A stretch of DNA of 64,000 bases. It comes from Campylobacter coli. GTDB lineage: Bacteria > Campylobacterota > Campylobacteria > Campylobacterales > Campylobacteraceae. The notes beneath the pieces were generated by a model, which was not told where the DNA came from, made no database searches, and saw only the letters and a program-made list of their open reading frames with translations. The number at the start of each line of letters is the position of its first letter. Within the stretch, counting starts at the first letter, position 1. The stretch spans positions 1,674,001 through 1,738,000 of the forward strand of contig CP154437.1 in NCBI GenBank assembly GCA_039516895.1, given 5' to 3'. Positions 39,555 to 49,306 of this stretch are shown piece by piece. The position numbers were made by a program, and so were the translations under genes.

Positions 39555-39922
39555 TATAATACCTCCGGTGCTAGTGAAACAATTTTCATAAAGCCACCAT
39601 ATCTAACTTCTCTACCCACTGGCCCAAAGATACGAGTTCCGATAGGCTCTCTTTTGTTATCAAGAATAACCGCAGCATTTTCATCAAAACGAATTAAAGA
39701 ACCATTATCTCTATGAATTTCTTTTTTAGTTCTAACAATAACTGCTTTTACTACTTGACCTTTTTTTACCTTACCATTTGGTAAAGCTTTTTTTACAGAT
39801 GCAACAATTACATCGCCTACAGTAGCATATCTTCTTTTACTACCACCTAAAACTTTAATACACATTAATTCTTTTGCACCGCTATTATCAGCAACTGCAA
39901 GTCTTGTAAAACTTTGAATCAT
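39554..39922 (-). CDS. rplN: 50S ribosomal protein L14
   Basis: A 122-residue protein of standard length starting [18 protein letters not shown], with [19 protein letters not shown] and GPVGREVR. It sits at the subunit interface. Its start overlaps the stop of rpsQ by one base. Confidence 0.98.
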   Translation of the reverse strand: MIQSFTRLAVADNSGAKELMCIKVLGGSKRRYATVGDVIVASVKKALPNGKVKKGQVVKAVIVRTKKEIHRDNGSLIRFDENAAVILDNKREPIGTRIFGPVGREVRYGGFMKIVSLAPEVL

Positions 39923-40173
39923 TACTCAACTCCTGTAGCTAATACAGATTTTAAGCGAAATGATTTTCTTTTAGAAAGTGGTCTGCATTCAACCGCTACA
40001 ACGGTATCTCCCACTTTAACTTCATTTCTCTCATCATGAATTAGATATTTTTTAAAGCGTTTAACAATTTTTCTATATCTTGGATGAACCACTTTTCTTT
40101 CAACCAAAATACTCGCTGTTTTCTCACCTGCGATTTTCACAACAACGCCTTGTATTTCTCTTTTAAATGCCAT
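39922..40173 (-). CDS. rpsQ: 30S ribosomal protein S17
   Basis: An 83-residue OB-fold protein with the signature [19 protein letters not shown] and [11 protein letters not shown]. It is an early-binding protein of the 16S 5' domain. It lies nine bases downstream of rpmC. Confidence 0.97.
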   Translation of the reverse strand: MAFKREIQGVVVKIAGEKTASILVERKVVHPRYRKIVKRFKKYLIHDERNEVKVGDTVVAVECRPLSKRKSFRLKSVLATGVE

Positions 40174-40182
40174 TTTTTATCC

Positions 40183-40368
40183 TTATTTTAAAGCGTTAAT
40201 TGCTGTATTGATTCTAGCAATGTCTTTTCTAACTTCGCTAATCTCTTTTGGATTAGTAAGTTGCATTGTTTTTAGCTTTTGTTTTAAAGTGAATAAAAGC
40301 ACCTTTTTTTCTTTTAGCATTGTTGCAAGCTCAGCTGCTGTTTTGTCTTTAATCTCAGTATATTTCAT
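40183..40368 (-). CDS. rpmC: 50S ribosomal protein L29
   Basis: A 61-residue helical-hairpin protein ([18 protein letters not shown] ... [14 protein letters not shown]). It lies at the exit of the peptide tunnel beside L23. The ATG at 40368 is the normal start; the frame opens seven codons earlier in the rplP coding region, and the two genes still overlap by 14 bases. Confidence 0.95.
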   Translation of the reverse strand: MKYTEIKDKTAAELATMLKEKKVLLFTLKQKLKTMQLTNPKEISEVRKDIARINTAINALK

Positions 40369-40780
40369 TTTGGCTCTCTCTTGTAACAAACTTAGTTTTA
40401 AATGGTAGTTTATGCATAGCCAAAGTCAATGCTTCTCTAGCCATTTCTTCGCTCACACCTGCCATTTCATAAATAATACGACCTGGCTTGATATTCATTA
40501 CCCATTCCTCAACTGCACCTTTACCTTTACCCATACGAGTTTCTAAAGGTTTTTTAGTTAAAGGTTTATCTGGAAAAACTCTAATCCAAGTTTTACCTTG
40601 TCTTTTAACAAAACGAGTTAATGCGATACGAGCTGCTTCAATTTGGCGTGAATTAATGCGTCCTGCTTCAGTTGCTTTTAATGCAAATTCACCAAAAGTA
40701 AATTCAGTTCCGCGATTAGCATAACCTCTGTTACGCCCTTTCATCATTTTGCGATATTTAGTTCTTTTTGGCATTAACAT
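40355..40780 (-). CDS. rplP: 50S ribosomal protein L16
   Basis: A 141-residue protein beginning [19 protein letters not shown], with [14 protein letters not shown] and the signature [13 protein letters not shown]. It is near the A-site tRNA elbow. The first ATG (40780) is chosen by analogy to MLQPKRTK of E. coli; a second ATG is two codons in. Confidence 0.97.
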   Translation of the reverse strand: MLMPKRTKYRKMMKGRNRGYANRGTEFTFGEFALKATEAGRINSRQIEAARIALTRFVKRQGKTWIRVFPDKPLTKKPLETRMGKGKGAVEEWVMNIKPGRIIYEMAGVSEEMAREALTLAMHKLPFKTKFVTRESQNEIY

Positions 40781-40782
40781 GA

Positions 40783-41484
40783 TTATTTACTCCTTCTTGT
40801 GCGTCTTTGCTTTTTAGCTGGAGCACTTTCTTCTGTTTTTTCAGCTTGTAAGCCTTTTTGCAATACTTCACCTTTGAAGATCCAAACTTTAACACCTATG
40901 TTTCCATAAGTAGTTCTAGCCTCTGCAAAACCGTAATCGATTTTTGCTCTTAAAGTATGAAGTGGCACACGACCTTCAAGATACCATTCAGTTCTTGCCA
41001 TTTCAGCACCGCCTAAACGACCAGAAACTGAAACTTTAATCCCCTTAGCACCTGCTTTTTGCGCACCTTGAATTACTTTTTTCATTGCTCTTCTAAAAGC
41101 GATTCTTTTTTCAAGTTGAGTTGCAACGCTTTCAGCAGCAAGTTGAGCTGAAGCACCCGCTTTTCTTTCTTCTTTGATGTTGATATTTACATCTTTGCCG
41201 ATTAAATCTTGTAGTTCTTTTCTTAAATTATCAACATCACTACCTTTTTTACCAATGATAATACCTGGTCTTGCAGCTACAACAGTTACGCGAAGCTTTT
41301 TAGCAGTTCTTTCTACTAAAATTTGGCTGATTCCCGCATAATAAAGTTTTCTTTTTAAGAAAGCTCTGATTTTGTAATCTTCACCGATATTTTCCACTAA
41401 ATTTGCTTTAGTTGGAAACCATCTTGATTCCCAGTTTCTATTAATTCCTAGTCTTAGACCGATTGGATTTACTTTTTGTCCCAT
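40783..41484 (-). CDS. rpsC: 30S ribosomal protein S3
   Basis: A 233-residue protein. It has the KH domain ([21 protein letters not shown]) and the C-terminal [11 protein letters not shown] signature, then a basic tail ending [10 protein letters not shown]. It forms part of the mRNA entry channel. It overlaps the stop of rplV by one base. Confidence 0.98.
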   Translation of the reverse strand: MGQKVNPIGLRLGINRNWESRWFPTKANLVENIGEDYKIRAFLKRKLYYAGISQILVERTAKKLRVTVVAARPGIIIGKKGSDVDNLRKELQDLIGKDVNINIKEERKAGASAQLAAESVATQLEKRIAFRRAMKKVIQGAQKAGAKGIKVSVSGRLGGAEMARTEWYLEGRVPLHTLRAKIDYGFAEARTTYGNIGVKVWIFKGEVLQKGLQAEKTEESAPAKKQRRTRRSK

Positions 41485-41891
41485 TAGCTTTCCTTTTCTG
41501 CCGTTACTTTTTTAGTACTTGTTTTTTTAACAGGAGTTTTTTTAGCTACTGCTTTTTTTGCTTCAGTTTTAACTTCCATTTTTGCTACTTCTACTAAGAT
41601 GTGTGAAGTAGGTTTTCTGATACGGCTTGCACTTCCTCTAGCACGCGGTCTAAATCTTTTTAATACAGCACCAGCATCTACACGGCAACTTTTTACCACT
41701 ACTTCATTTGCTTCAAAACCGCCATTTGCTACTGCACTTGAAATTGCATTAGCTATATATTTAGCACCCTTGTTTGGCATAAATTTTAAACTAGCCATAG
41801 CTAATTCTGCATTCATCCCCTGAACTTCTCTAGCAATCAATCTTGCTTTAGTTGGAGATAATCTTATGAATTTAATTAATGCTTTACTCAT
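41484..41891 (-). CDS. rplV: 50S ribosomal protein L22 with basic C-terminal extension
   Basis: A 135-residue protein. The core carries [20 protein letters not shown] and the tunnel-loop signature [20 protein letters not shown], where macrolide-resistance insertions occur. After residue about 108 it has a Lys/Ala/Thr-rich tail absent from E. coli L22 (110 residues); such tails are seen in Campylobacter and are variable. Confidence 0.96.
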   Translation of the reverse strand: MSKALIKFIRLSPTKARLIAREVQGMNAELAMASLKFMPNKGAKYIANAISSAVANGGFEANEVVVKSCRVDAGAVLKRFRPRARGSASRIRKPTSHILVEVAKMEVKTEAKKAVAKKTPVKKTSTKKVTAEKES

Positions 41892-41901
41892 ATCTTATCC
41901 C

Positions 41902-42183
41902 TTACTTACCAATTTTCTTTTGCACAGAACCTTTATGGCCTTTAAATGTGCGTGTTGGAGCAAATTCTCCAAGTTTATAACCGATATGATTTTCAGTGAT
42001 ATAAACGGGAATAAAACTTTTGCCATTGTGAACATTGAAAGTTAAACCTATCATATCAGGAATGATAGTACTTCTTCTAGACCAAGTTTTAATAGGTTTA
42101 TTATCATTAGCCTTTTTAGCAGCGATGACTTTTTTCATTACATGATCATCAACAAAAGGACCTTTTTTTAGTGATCTAGCCAT
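41902..42183 (-). CDS. rpsS: 30S ribosomal protein S19
   Basis: A 93-residue protein starting [19 protein letters not shown], with [26 protein letters not shown] and [12 protein letters not shown]. It sits on the head of the 30S subunit close to S13. Length matches the family. Confidence 0.98.
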   Translation of the reverse strand: MARSLKKGPFVDDHVMKKVIAAKKANDNKPIKTWSRRSTIIPDMIGLTFNVHNGKSFIPVYITENHIGYKLGEFAPTRTFKGHKGSVQKKIGK

Positions 42184-42184
42184 C

Positions 42185-43015
42185 TTACTTTCCTTTTCTT
42201 CTTGAAATTATTAGCTTATCGCTAGCTTTTTTACGACGCGTTTTCGCACCTTTGGTTGGTTTACCCCATGGAGTTACTGGATGACGGCCTGAATTTTTCT
42301 TACCTTCACCCCCACCGTGCGGGTGATCTACTGGGTTCATTGCAGAACCACGAGTTTGTGGGCGGATACCTCTGTGGCGATTTCTACCTGCTTTACCGAT
42401 AGTCACATTTGCCCATTCTTCGTTACCTACTTCACCTATGCTTGCCATACATTCAGCTAGAACTTGTCTCATTTCACCGCTTGCAAGTCTTAAGATAACA
42501 TATTTTTCTTCTTTACCCATAAGTTGCGCATAAGCTCCTGCTGAGCGGATCATTTGACCGCCTTTGCCTGGCTTTAACTCAACATTATGAACAATAGTAC
42601 CCACAGGAATGTTTTTAAGTTTCATTGCATTACCTGGTTTTATATCAAGTCCGCTTTCAGCAGCTGCAACGATATCACCAACACTTAGTCCGCGTGGTTG
42701 AAGAATATATCTTTTTTCACCATCTTTGTAAGAAATCAAAGCAATTCTACAATTTCTATATGGATCGTATTCGATCGCTTCTACTTTTCCTTCTATGCCA
42801 AATTTGCGGCGTTTAAAATCGATAATTCTGTAAAGTTTTTTCGCTCCTGCTTCTTTATGACGACTTGTAATTCTTCCGTAGCTATTACGTCCTGCGTGTG
42901 CTGGAAGTTTTACAAGTAAAGAGCGTACACTTGGTTTTGCTGTAATATCTTCAGAACTTAAACCTGTAATATATCTTCTACTTGGAGTATATGGTTTATA
43001 AGTTTTAATTGCCAT
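42185..43015 (-). CDS. rplB: 50S ribosomal protein L2
   Basis: A 276-residue protein needed for peptidyl transferase assembly. It shows [37 protein letters not shown], and the signature [10 protein letters not shown] with the conserved His. Length and order are standard. Confidence 0.98.
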   Translation of the reverse strand: MAIKTYKPYTPSRRYITGLSSEDITAKPSVRSLLVKLPAHAGRNSYGRITSRHKEAGAKKLYRIIDFKRRKFGIEGKVEAIEYDPYRNCRIALISYKDGEKRYILQPRGLSVGDIVAAAESGLDIKPGNAMKLKNIPVGTIVHNVELKPGKGGQMIRSAGAYAQLMGKEEKYVILRLASGEMRQVLAECMASIGEVGNEEWANVTIGKAGRNRHRGIRPQTRGSAMNPVDHPHGGGEGKKNSGRHPVTPWGKPTKGAKTRRKKASDKLIISRRKGK

Positions 43016-43016
43016 C

Positions 43017-43298
43017 TTAAGCCTCCATACTTTCTAAGCTAACACCTTCTGGTAGCTTAACATAGAATTTTTTATAGTCATTTCTTTGTCCCAAACGACC
43101 TCTAAAGCGTTTTACTTTTCCATCCATTCTTAAAGAATTGATGCTTTGTGGAGTTACACCAAAATATTCTTTTAAAACTGCTTTTAAGCCTGTTTTAGTC
43201 ATTTTTGGTGAAGTTTGGATAACTACGACACCTTGTTCTTGTAAATTTAAACTTTTTTCAGTATAAAGTATTGTTTTAATATCAGTAATATCTGCCAT
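43017..43298 (-). CDS. rplW: 50S ribosomal protein L23
   Basis: A 93-residue protein at the tunnel exit where SRP and trigger factor dock. The N-terminus reads [18 protein letters not shown], then the [19 protein letters not shown] loop region and [10 protein letters not shown]. It is one base before rplB. Confidence 0.95.
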   Translation of the reverse strand: MADITDIKTILYTEKSLNLQEQGVVVIQTSPKMTKTGLKAVLKEYFGVTPQSINSLRMDGKVKRFRGRLGQRNDYKKFYVKLPEGVSLESMEA

Positions 43299-43300
43299 AA

Positions 43301-43915
43301 TTATCCCTCTTTTGTAATAGATTCTAACGCTGATTTTTCAATGATTACAGCATTAAATACGGATATCAAATAAGCATTAACTTCGCTTATATCAACTACA
43401 TAACAGTTTGCTAAATTTCTATAAGCTAGAAGTGTTTTTTCATCTAGTAAATCTTTAACAATCAAAGCATCTTTAACACCAAGTTTTTTAATCACTGCAT
43501 TTGCATCTTTGGTTTTACCGCTTTCAATAGCTAAAGAATCTGCTGTAAAAAGTGCACCCTTAGCTGCTTTATCAGCTAAAGCTCTTTCAAGCGCTAATCT
43601 TTTTTGCTTTTTATTTACTTTTTGATAATAATTTCTTTCATTTGTTGGACCAAAAGCAACCGCACCGCCTACCCAAACATTCGTTCTAGTAGAACCCGCT
43701 CTAGCGCCACCACGACCTTTTTGTCTCCAAGGTTTTTTACCACCACCGCTTACATCACTTCTACCTTTAGTATGAGCTGTATTTGCTCTAAGGCTTGCGA
43801 GATAAGATTTTACATATAAATAAAGATTGTGTGGATTTACTTCTGCATATTTTGCAGGTAATTCAAGTTCGCCTGCTTTTTCTAATTTATCATTTAAAAC
43901 AACTACTTTACTCAT
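43301..43915 (-). CDS. rplD: 50S ribosomal protein L4
   Basis: A 204-residue protein with [20 protein letters not shown] and [17 protein letters not shown], the extended loop lining the exit tunnel (macrolide-resistance region). In E. coli L4 represses the S10 operon; a leader hairpin is noted at 44832. It overlaps rplC by four bases. Confidence 0.98.
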   Translation of the reverse strand: MSKVVVLNDKLEKAGELELPAKYAEVNPHNLYLYVKSYLASLRANTAHTKGRSDVSGGGKKPWRQKGRGGARAGSTRTNVWVGGAVAFGPTNERNYYQKVNKKQKRLALERALADKAAKGALFTADSLAIESGKTKDANAVIKKLGVKDALIVKDLLDEKTLLAYRNLANCYVVDISEVNAYLISVFNAVIIEKSALESITKEG

Positions 43916-44487
43916 TTTGCAATCCTTATTTTACCCATAGCACCGTTATAACCTGGAACTGCACCCTTAACTACTAAAATTTTGTTTTCAGCATCATAAG
44001 ATACAACTTCGTTTTTAACAGTTACTTTAGTATTTCCATAATGTCCTGCCATTTTCATACCTGGTTGAACGCGACCTGGCCATTCTCTATTACCGATAGA
44101 TCCATGGCGTCTATGAAATCTTGAACCGTGGCTTGCTGGACCCCCTGCGAAGTTATGTCTTTTCATAACACCGCTATAACCTCTACCTTTGGTATTGAAG
44201 CTTACTTTTAAAACTTTTGCTTCATTTAATGGAGTTTCATCTAAATCTCCTGCTTCAGTGTTTGCTACTTCTAAAGTCGCAAATCTGTTAAATTCTGCAG
44301 AAAGATTATATTTTTTTTGTTGTCCTGCAACACATTTATTGTTTACTTTTCCTTTTGAGTATGCAACGATAGCTTTACCATTATCAACTTCACATACTTT
44401 TGCATTCACAACTCTTAGTAAAGTGACAGCGATACTTGGATTAGCAATTGTTCTACTCATTCCTATTTTTTCTACAATATATTCCAT
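43912..44487 (-). CDS. rplC: 50S ribosomal protein L3
   Basis: A 191-residue early-assembly protein with [20 protein letters not shown] and [20 protein letters not shown]. The N-terminus is [12 protein letters not shown]. Its tip approaches the peptidyl transferase centre. It is nine bases after rpsJ. Confidence 0.97.
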   Translation of the reverse strand: MEYIVEKIGMSRTIANPSIAVTLLRVVNAKVCEVDNGKAIVAYSKGKVNNKCVAGQQKKYNLSAEFNRFATLEVANTEAGDLDETPLNEAKVLKVSFNTKGRGYSGVMKRHNFAGGPASHGSRFHRRHGSIGNREWPGRVQPGMKMAGHYGNTKVTVKNEVVSYDAENKILVVKGAVPGYNGAMGKIRIAK

Positions 44488-44496
44488 ATTTTATCC

Positions 44497-44808
44497 TTAT
44501 TTACCCATAGCTCTTACTTCAACGCTAACTTCTGGCGCTAAATCAAGCTTAGTTAAAGAATCAACTGTATCTGGAGTCGCTGCTACTATATCTAGCATAC
44601 GCGCGTGAATTCTTATCTCAAACTGCTCACGAGAATCTTTGTTAATATGTGGAGATTTTAAAACTGTATAGCGTTTGATTTTAGTAGGCATTGGTATCGG
44701 ACCTCTGATATCCGCACCTGTTCTTTTGACAGCTTCTACGATTGCTGCAACTGTTCTGTCTAGTACTCGATGGTCATAAGCTTTTAGCTTAAGCCTGATT
44801 CTTTCCAT
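44497..44808 (-). CDS. rpsJ: 30S ribosomal protein S10
   Basis: A 103-residue protein starting [19 protein letters not shown] and containing [20 protein letters not shown]. It also takes part in transcription antitermination (NusE). It is the first gene of the 20-gene operon to secY and has its own promoter at 44865-44894. Confidence 0.98.
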   Translation of the reverse strand: MERIRLKLKAYDHRVLDRTVAAIVEAVKRTGADIRGPIPMPTKIKRYTVLKSPHINKDSREQFEIRIHARMLDIVAATPDTVDSLTKLDLAPEVSVEVRAMGK

Positions 44809-44831
44809 AAATTTTCCTTTTAAAAGAACTC

Positions 44832-44848
44832 GTTAGTTTAAAACTAAC
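44832..44848 (-). promoter_or_regulatory. Palindrome in the leader of the S10 operon
   Basis: GTTAGTTT-A-AAACTAAC is a perfect 8-base inverted repeat within the untranslated leader between the promoter and rpsJ. As RNA it would fold into a small hairpin. It may be part of autoregulation or mRNA processing. Confidence 0.4.
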
Positions 44849-44864
44849 CAAAAATAGAAATGTG

Positions 44865-44894
44865 AGTATAGTAAATTCGGCTTTTAAATGTCAA
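44865..44894 (-). promoter_or_regulatory. Strong sigma-70 promoter of the S10/spc operon with consensus -35
   Basis: On the minus strand, TTGACA (44889-44894) is separated by 18 bases from TATACT (44865-44870). A perfect -35 is exceptional for Campylobacter, whose promoters usually lack one. The start would be near 44858, giving a leader of about 50 bases. Confidence 0.75.
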
Positions 44895-45062
44895 GGAAAT
44901 TTTAAAAAAATATATTTATTTTCCTTTTTAAAAGGATGATAATTATATTTTGATTGTGAAATGGAAATTAAATTTAAAAACTACTAGTTGGTATTTATAT
45001 TTGAATTTCAACCCTATAATTTTTAATAATGTATTTAAATAAAATCATACATAAAAGTATAA

Positions 45063-45824
45063 TTAATAATATATATTATTGACTTTTAAAAAATCTCTTA
45101 ATTTTTCATATTCGCCATTTTCAAGATAGCGATGTTTTCCTGCTTTTAGCATTCCAAGATCTAAGGCTCCAAAAGCAACGCGTTTAAGATCCATTACTTC
45201 TAAGTCAAAATGCCCAAAAAAGCGTCTAAGCTCTCTATTTTTACCCTCATTTATAATCACTCTTAGCTTTGTATATCCGCCACTTGTTCCAAAAATTTCA
45301 AAATCTAAAAAAGGAGCAAAACTCATAGAAGTAATCTTTGTTTTTGCATGTGCGCCTTTTTTTTCATTTTTAATTTCTAATCCGTTTTGCATCGCTTCTA
45401 TAACTTGCTTATTGATCACACCTTTGAGTTTAAGATAATATTCTCTTTCTAAATCACTATTCATCAAAGCATGAGCAATCACAGGAGAATCTGTAAGCAA
45501 AAGCAAACCTTCGCTAGCAAAGTCAAGCCTTCCTACACTCAACCAAGTATTAAACTGCTTTGGCAGGGTATCATAGATAGTTTTTCTTCCGCGATCATCT
45601 CTTTTGCTGACAATTTCACCCTTTTGCTTGTGGTAAATAATCACGCTAAATTGCGTTTTTTTACGCAAAGCTTTACCCTTAACAAAGACTTTATCGTTTG
45701 TCTTTACTTCATCGCTTAAAAGGGCTATTTTGTTGTTTATTTTTACCAAGCCTTGCTTGATAAGCTCATCAGCTTCGCGGCGTGAATAAGGGCTATTGTG
45801 TGATATGAATTTATTGATTCTCAT
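45063..45824 (-). CDS. rluB: 23S rRNA pseudouridine synthase, RluB/RsuA family
   Basis: A 253-residue enzyme. An N-terminal S4 RNA-binding domain (INKFISHNSPYSRREADELI) is followed by the catalytic domain with the essential Asp in VGRLDFASEGLLLLT and later INEGKNRELRRFFGHF. It modifies uridine in rRNA. RluB or RluE-type target choice cannot be settled from sequence. It lies 41 bases after RNase J on the same strand. In C. jejuni it is Cj1709c, from memory. Confidence 0.88.
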   Translation of the reverse strand: MRINKFISHNSPYSRREADELIKQGLVKINNKIALLSDEVKTNDKVFVKGKALRKKTQFSVIIYHKQKGEIVSKRDDRGRKTIYDTLPKQFNTWLSVGRLDFASEGLLLLTDSPVIAHALMNSDLEREYYLKLKGVINKQVIEAMQNGLEIKNEKKGAHAKTKITSMSFAPFLDFEIFGTSGGYTKLRVIINEGKNRELRRFFGHFDLEVMDLKRVAFGALDLGMLKAGKHRYLENGEYEKLRDFLKVNNIYY

Positions 45825-45865
45825 TTGATTTCCTGTGAAAATTTAAGGGCGAAAAACGCCCTATT

Positions 45866-47896
45866 TTACATTACAAAAACAGTCGGAACTATGGTTGGAT
45901 ATTTTTTAATCTTTCTAAAAATATGTTTTCTCAATACTTGGCGAATTTGATTTTCCAAAAATCTTGGATCATTAAGTACTTCATCTTTAACATTGACAAA
46001 AAATTGTCCTAAAACCTCTGCCATTTCTTTAGAAAAAGCATGATCTTGTTTATCTGCTACAAGTCCATAGCTAAATACTCTTGGCTTATTAATCAATGTT
46101 TTACTTGCTTTATCAAGCTGTGCGATAATGACAACTATACCACTATCTGCAAGTTTTTGACGATCGATTACCACATCATCGGCGATTTGTTTATTGATTT
46201 GATTATCCACAAAAACCTTGCCTGTTTTAACTGTTTTCACGCGTTTGATATATTTTTGACAAAGCTCTACTTGATCGCCATCGCTCATAAGATAAATATT
46301 TTTTTCAGGAATTCCGCATTTTATAGCTGTTTCTTTGTGTTTATTGATATGATTGTATTCTCCATGTACTGGCAAGAAGAATTTAGGCTTAACTAGAGTA
46401 AGCATTAATTTTTGCTCTTCTATACTTGCATGCCCGCTTACATGAATTTCGCTAAATTCTTGATATGCTACCTTAGCACCCGCTTTTAAAAGATAATCAA
46501 GCACCGCTGAAACACTCGCTTCATTGCCTGGGATAGCTTTAGCTGAAATGATGATTTGATCGCTTGGTTTTATTTTTATAAATTTATGCTCATCCGTTGC
46601 CATTCTATAAAGCGCACTCATAGTTTCGCCTTGACTTCCTGTGGTTACGATAAGCACTTCATTGTCTTTATACTTACTAACCTCATCTGCATCAATGAAA
46701 ATTTTTCTATCGAGTTTAATATAACCTAATTCCATAGTGGTATAAAGATTTCTCTCCATAGAACGACCAATAACACAAACTTTTCTGCCGTATTTTAAAC
46801 CATAAGTAATAGCTTGATAAACACGGTGGATGTTTGAGCTAAAAGTACTCATGATCACCCTACCCTTAGTGCGTGCAAAAATTTGATCAAAAGTCGGTCC
46901 TACAGAACTTTCGCTTTTCGTATAGCCTTCTTTGTATGAATTGGTACTATCGCTTAAAAGACACAAAACCCCTTCTTCGCCATAATGCGCTAAACGCCCC
47001 AAATCTGTTGGATAACCATCGATTGGAGTTTGATCGATCTTAAAATCTCCTGTATGGATGATAGTCCCTGCTTTAGTTTTGATAGCTAAAGCAGAAGCAT
47101 CGATGATGGAGTGTGTGATGTGTATCCACTCTATATCAAATTCACCGATCTCATAAACCTTGCGTTTTTCTACAGGACGAAACCATTTTCGTTCAGCTTT
47201 TAAGCCATGCTCTTCAAATTTATTTGAAATCATTCCCAAAGCTAAAGGCGTAGCATAAATAGGGAATTGAAATTCTTTAAAGAAGTAAGGCACCGCACCG
47301 ATATGATCTTCATGCGCATGAGTGATAACTATACCACGAATCTTATCTTTAATCTTTCTTACATAATCAAAATCAGGGATGATGATATCTACCCCGTGCA
47401 TAGTTCCATCTGGAAAGCTCATACCAATATCGATGATAATTGCATCATTATTGGTTTCAAAAACACTGATATTTCCACCGATTTCCCCTAAGCCGCCTAG
47501 TGGAGTGATGCGAATTTTATGCTCGCTAGAATTATTGTATTTTAAAGGATGTAAGCGATTTTCATGTGAAACACGGTTTGCTTCTATACACTCTGCAAGC
47601 GCGATTTGCCAATCTTCATTTCCAGTGAGCTTAGAAGGGAGATTGCGATTTCTTTTTTTCTTTTTTTCGCTTGGTTTTTCTACATTTTCACCCTCTAAAG
47701 GTTGAGTATTTGTAGAATTTTTCTTGGTATTTATCTTTTCGTTGTTAGAAAATTCATGAGTTGAATTTTGAGAATTTTCACCGATAGAATCGGCTAATTT
47801 TTTTCTACGATTTCTGTATTTATAGCGCTTGTTGTTTTTTGAATTTGAATTAGGATTGTTTGTGTTTTCACTATTTCCTTTGTTGTTTTCGTTCAT
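45866..47896 (-). CDS. rnj: Ribonuclease J
   Basis: A 676-residue metallo-beta-lactamase/beta-CASP nuclease. The first 110 residues are an Asn/Lys/Glu-rich, probably disordered extension, as in Helicobacter RNase J. The catalytic core starts near IRITPLGGLGEIGGN and has HAHEDHIGAVPYF (HxHxDH), the ITHSIIDAS and IIHTGDFKID motifs, and HVSGHA. It is a major RNA-decay and processing enzyme in bacteria that lack RNase E. Its ATG is inside ksgA; the two overlap by 26 bases. Confidence 0.95.
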   Translation of the reverse strand: MNENNKGNSENTNNPNSNSKNNKRYKYRNRRKKLADSIGENSQNSTHEFSNNEKINTKKNSTNTQPLEGENVEKPSEKKKKRNRNLPSKLTGNEDWQIALAECIEANRVSHENRLHPLKYNNSSEHKIRITPLGGLGEIGGNISVFETNNDAIIIDIGMSFPDGTMHGVDIIIPDFDYVRKIKDKIRGIVITHAHEDHIGAVPYFFKEFQFPIYATPLALGMISNKFEEHGLKAERKWFRPVEKRKVYEIGEFDIEWIHITHSIIDASALAIKTKAGTIIHTGDFKIDQTPIDGYPTDLGRLAHYGEEGVLCLLSDSTNSYKEGYTKSESSVGPTFDQIFARTKGRVIMSTFSSNIHRVYQAITYGLKYGRKVCVIGRSMERNLYTTMELGYIKLDRKIFIDADEVSKYKDNEVLIVTTGSQGETMSALYRMATDEHKFIKIKPSDQIIISAKAIPGNEASVSAVLDYLLKAGAKVAYQEFSEIHVSGHASIEEQKLMLTLVKPKFFLPVHGEYNHINKHKETAIKCGIPEKNIYLMSDGDQVELCQKYIKRVKTVKTGKVFVDNQINKQIADDVVIDRQKLADSGIVVIIAQLDKASKTLINKPRVFSYGLVADKQDHAFSKEMAEVLGQFFVNVKDEVLNDPRFLENQIRQVLRKHIFRKIKKYPTIVPTVFVM

Positions 47897-48665
47897 ATTC
47901 TTCCTTTACTTTTTCGTAAATTTTAAGGTATGAATCGACGCAAAGTTCATGTGGGCGTAAATTTAAATTGAGTTTTAACTCTTGAAAAACCTCCGCTAAT
48001 TCAGCTTTATAATTTTTTAAATTCCCTAATAGTTGCTTTCTTGGTGCTTTAAAACAATCTTTTAAAAAAGCTTTAAAAGCATGAATTTCACAGATATCCT
48101 GATAAGCTCTGAATTTAATCATTTTCATTACTGCTGATACTACTTTTGGCGGCGGATTAAAACATTCAGGTTCTACATCAAATAGTATTTCTCGCTCACA
48201 AATCATAGCGCTTAAAACTCCTAGAGCTGAAAAATCACTTTCTTCGCTATGAGCACAGAATTTCAATGCCATTTCTTTTTGAACCATTACAATCAAACCC
48301 GAGCAATTTTTGTCTTCTAAGGCTTGCAAAATCAAATGGCTTGCAACATAGTAAGGCAAATTAGCGACCAAAAAATACTTCTTTTCATCAAAATATGCAA
48401 GTTTGCTTGCATCTTGATGAAGCAAATTTAATTTTCCACATTCAAGTTCTTTTTGAAATTTCTTACGCAAAATAGGTATAAGATCATCATCTATCTCATA
48501 AGCCTTTACATGAGAAACTTTTAAAAGCTCTTGCGTCAAATCACCTAAGCCAGGCCCAATCTCTACTATATTTTCAGTATCTTTGGGTATGGCTTGGATG
48601 ATTTTTGATAAAATACTTTTATCGTTTAAAAAATTTTGTCCGTAATGTTTTTTTGCTTTCATCAT
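47871..48665 (-). CDS. ksgA: 16S rRNA dimethyladenosine transferase
   Basis: A 264-residue SAM-dependent enzyme that dimethylates A1518 and A1519. Motifs: KKHYGQNFLNDKSILSKI, EIGPGLGDLTQELL for SAM, NLPYYVASHLI for catalysis. Loss gives kasugamycin resistance. Two adjacent ATGs (48665, 48662) are equally possible. It precedes RNase J and rluB on the same strand, so the three RNA-acting genes form an operon. Confidence 0.96.
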   Translation of the reverse strand: MMKAKKHYGQNFLNDKSILSKIIQAIPKDTENIVEIGPGLGDLTQELLKVSHVKAYEIDDDLIPILRKKFQKELECGKLNLLHQDASKLAYFDEKKYFLVANLPYYVASHLILQALEDKNCSGLIVMVQKEMALKFCAHSEESDFSALGVLSAMICEREILFDVEPECFNPPPKVVSAVMKMIKFRAYQDICEIHAFKAFLKDCFKAPRKQLLGNLKNYKAELAEVFQELKLNLNLRPHELCVDSYLKIYEKVKEEYERKQQRK

Positions 48666-48677
48666 AATAGTTTTTTA

Positions 48678-48719
48678 TTTTAGCTAAAAATTCTTAATTT
48701 TAAGCCTTTTTAGCTAAAA
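48678..48719. repeat. Twin palindromes in the ksgA/nucleosidase-like divergent gap
   Basis: The perfect 12-base palindrome TTTTAGCTAAAA occurs twice, at 48678-48689 and 48708-48719, exactly 30 bases apart. Both copies lie in the 85-base gap between divergent start codons and overlap TAAAAT -10-like boxes on either strand. Similar single motifs occur elsewhere in the window, so they may simply be promoters. Confidence 0.5.
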
Positions 48720-48750
48720 TTCTTGCTAAATTATTTTTAGGATATTGTAA

Positions 48751-49287
48751 ATGATAGTTTGCGCAGGTGGAAATGAAAATTTTTCTTTTGCCAAAGCCAT
48801 AGGTATAGGCTTGATAGAATCAACCTTTCATTTAACACAGCTTTGTTTAAAAGAAAAACCTTCAAAACTTGTATTTATAGGAACATGTGGACTTTACGAT
48901 AAAGGAGAAATTCTAGGAATTTATAAAAGCTCTCATGCTTGCAATATTGAATTTTCTTATATTTCTGATCAATTCTACACTCCTGCAAACACTGAAATCA
49001 AACTCAACAATCAAAATGTTTCTCGTGAAACAATCAAAATCAATTCTTCTAATTATATTTGTCAAAGTTCACAAGCAGCAAAAGAATTTGCAAAACTAGA
49101 TTTTTTTGCTGAAAACATGGAAGCTTTTTCAGTTTTAAGCGTGGCTAAAAATTTAGATATAGATGCAGAATGTATTTTATGTGCGACTAATTTTTGCAAT
49201 GAAAATGCTCATGAAGATTTTATAAAAAATCATCAAAAGGCAAAAGAAAAACTAGAAGAATATTTAAAAATTAATCATTATATTTAG
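48751..49287 (+). CDS. Short nucleoside phosphorylase/nucleosidase-like protein (Cj1712-like)
   Basis: A 178-residue protein with the fold signature of purine nucleoside phosphorylases: [20 protein letters not shown] at the start, [15 protein letters not shown], and an [13 protein letters not shown] motif at about residues 121-133 resembling the EMEGA substrate-binding motif. It is about 50 residues shorter than the 228-residue enzyme at 1.5 kb and lacks the conserved Glu12 and the final Asp. It may bind a nucleoside without cleaving it. It is followed 19 bases later by rlmN. Confidence 0.65.
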   Translation: MIVCAGGNENFSFAKAIGIGLIESTFHLTQLCLKEKPSKLVFIGTCGLYDKGEILGIYKSSHACNIEFSYISDQFYTPANTEIKLNNQNVSRETIKINSSNYICQSSQAAKEFAKLDFFAENMEAFSVLSVAKNLDIDAECILCATNFCNENAHEDFIKNHQKAKEKLEEYLKINHYI

Positions 49288-49306
49288 CAATCAAAGGAAA
49301 GCAATC

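Noticed and set aside
36713-44608. Many plus-strand open frames opposite the ribosomal protein genes
   Set aside because: They mirror highly conserved genes on the other strand and lack ribosome-binding sites and recognisable protein character.
45065-45080. Palindrome AATAATATATATTATT at the end of rluB as a terminator
   Set aside because: It lies within the last codons, is A/T only, and is not followed by a T tract; simple AT-rich sequence gives such palindromes by chance.
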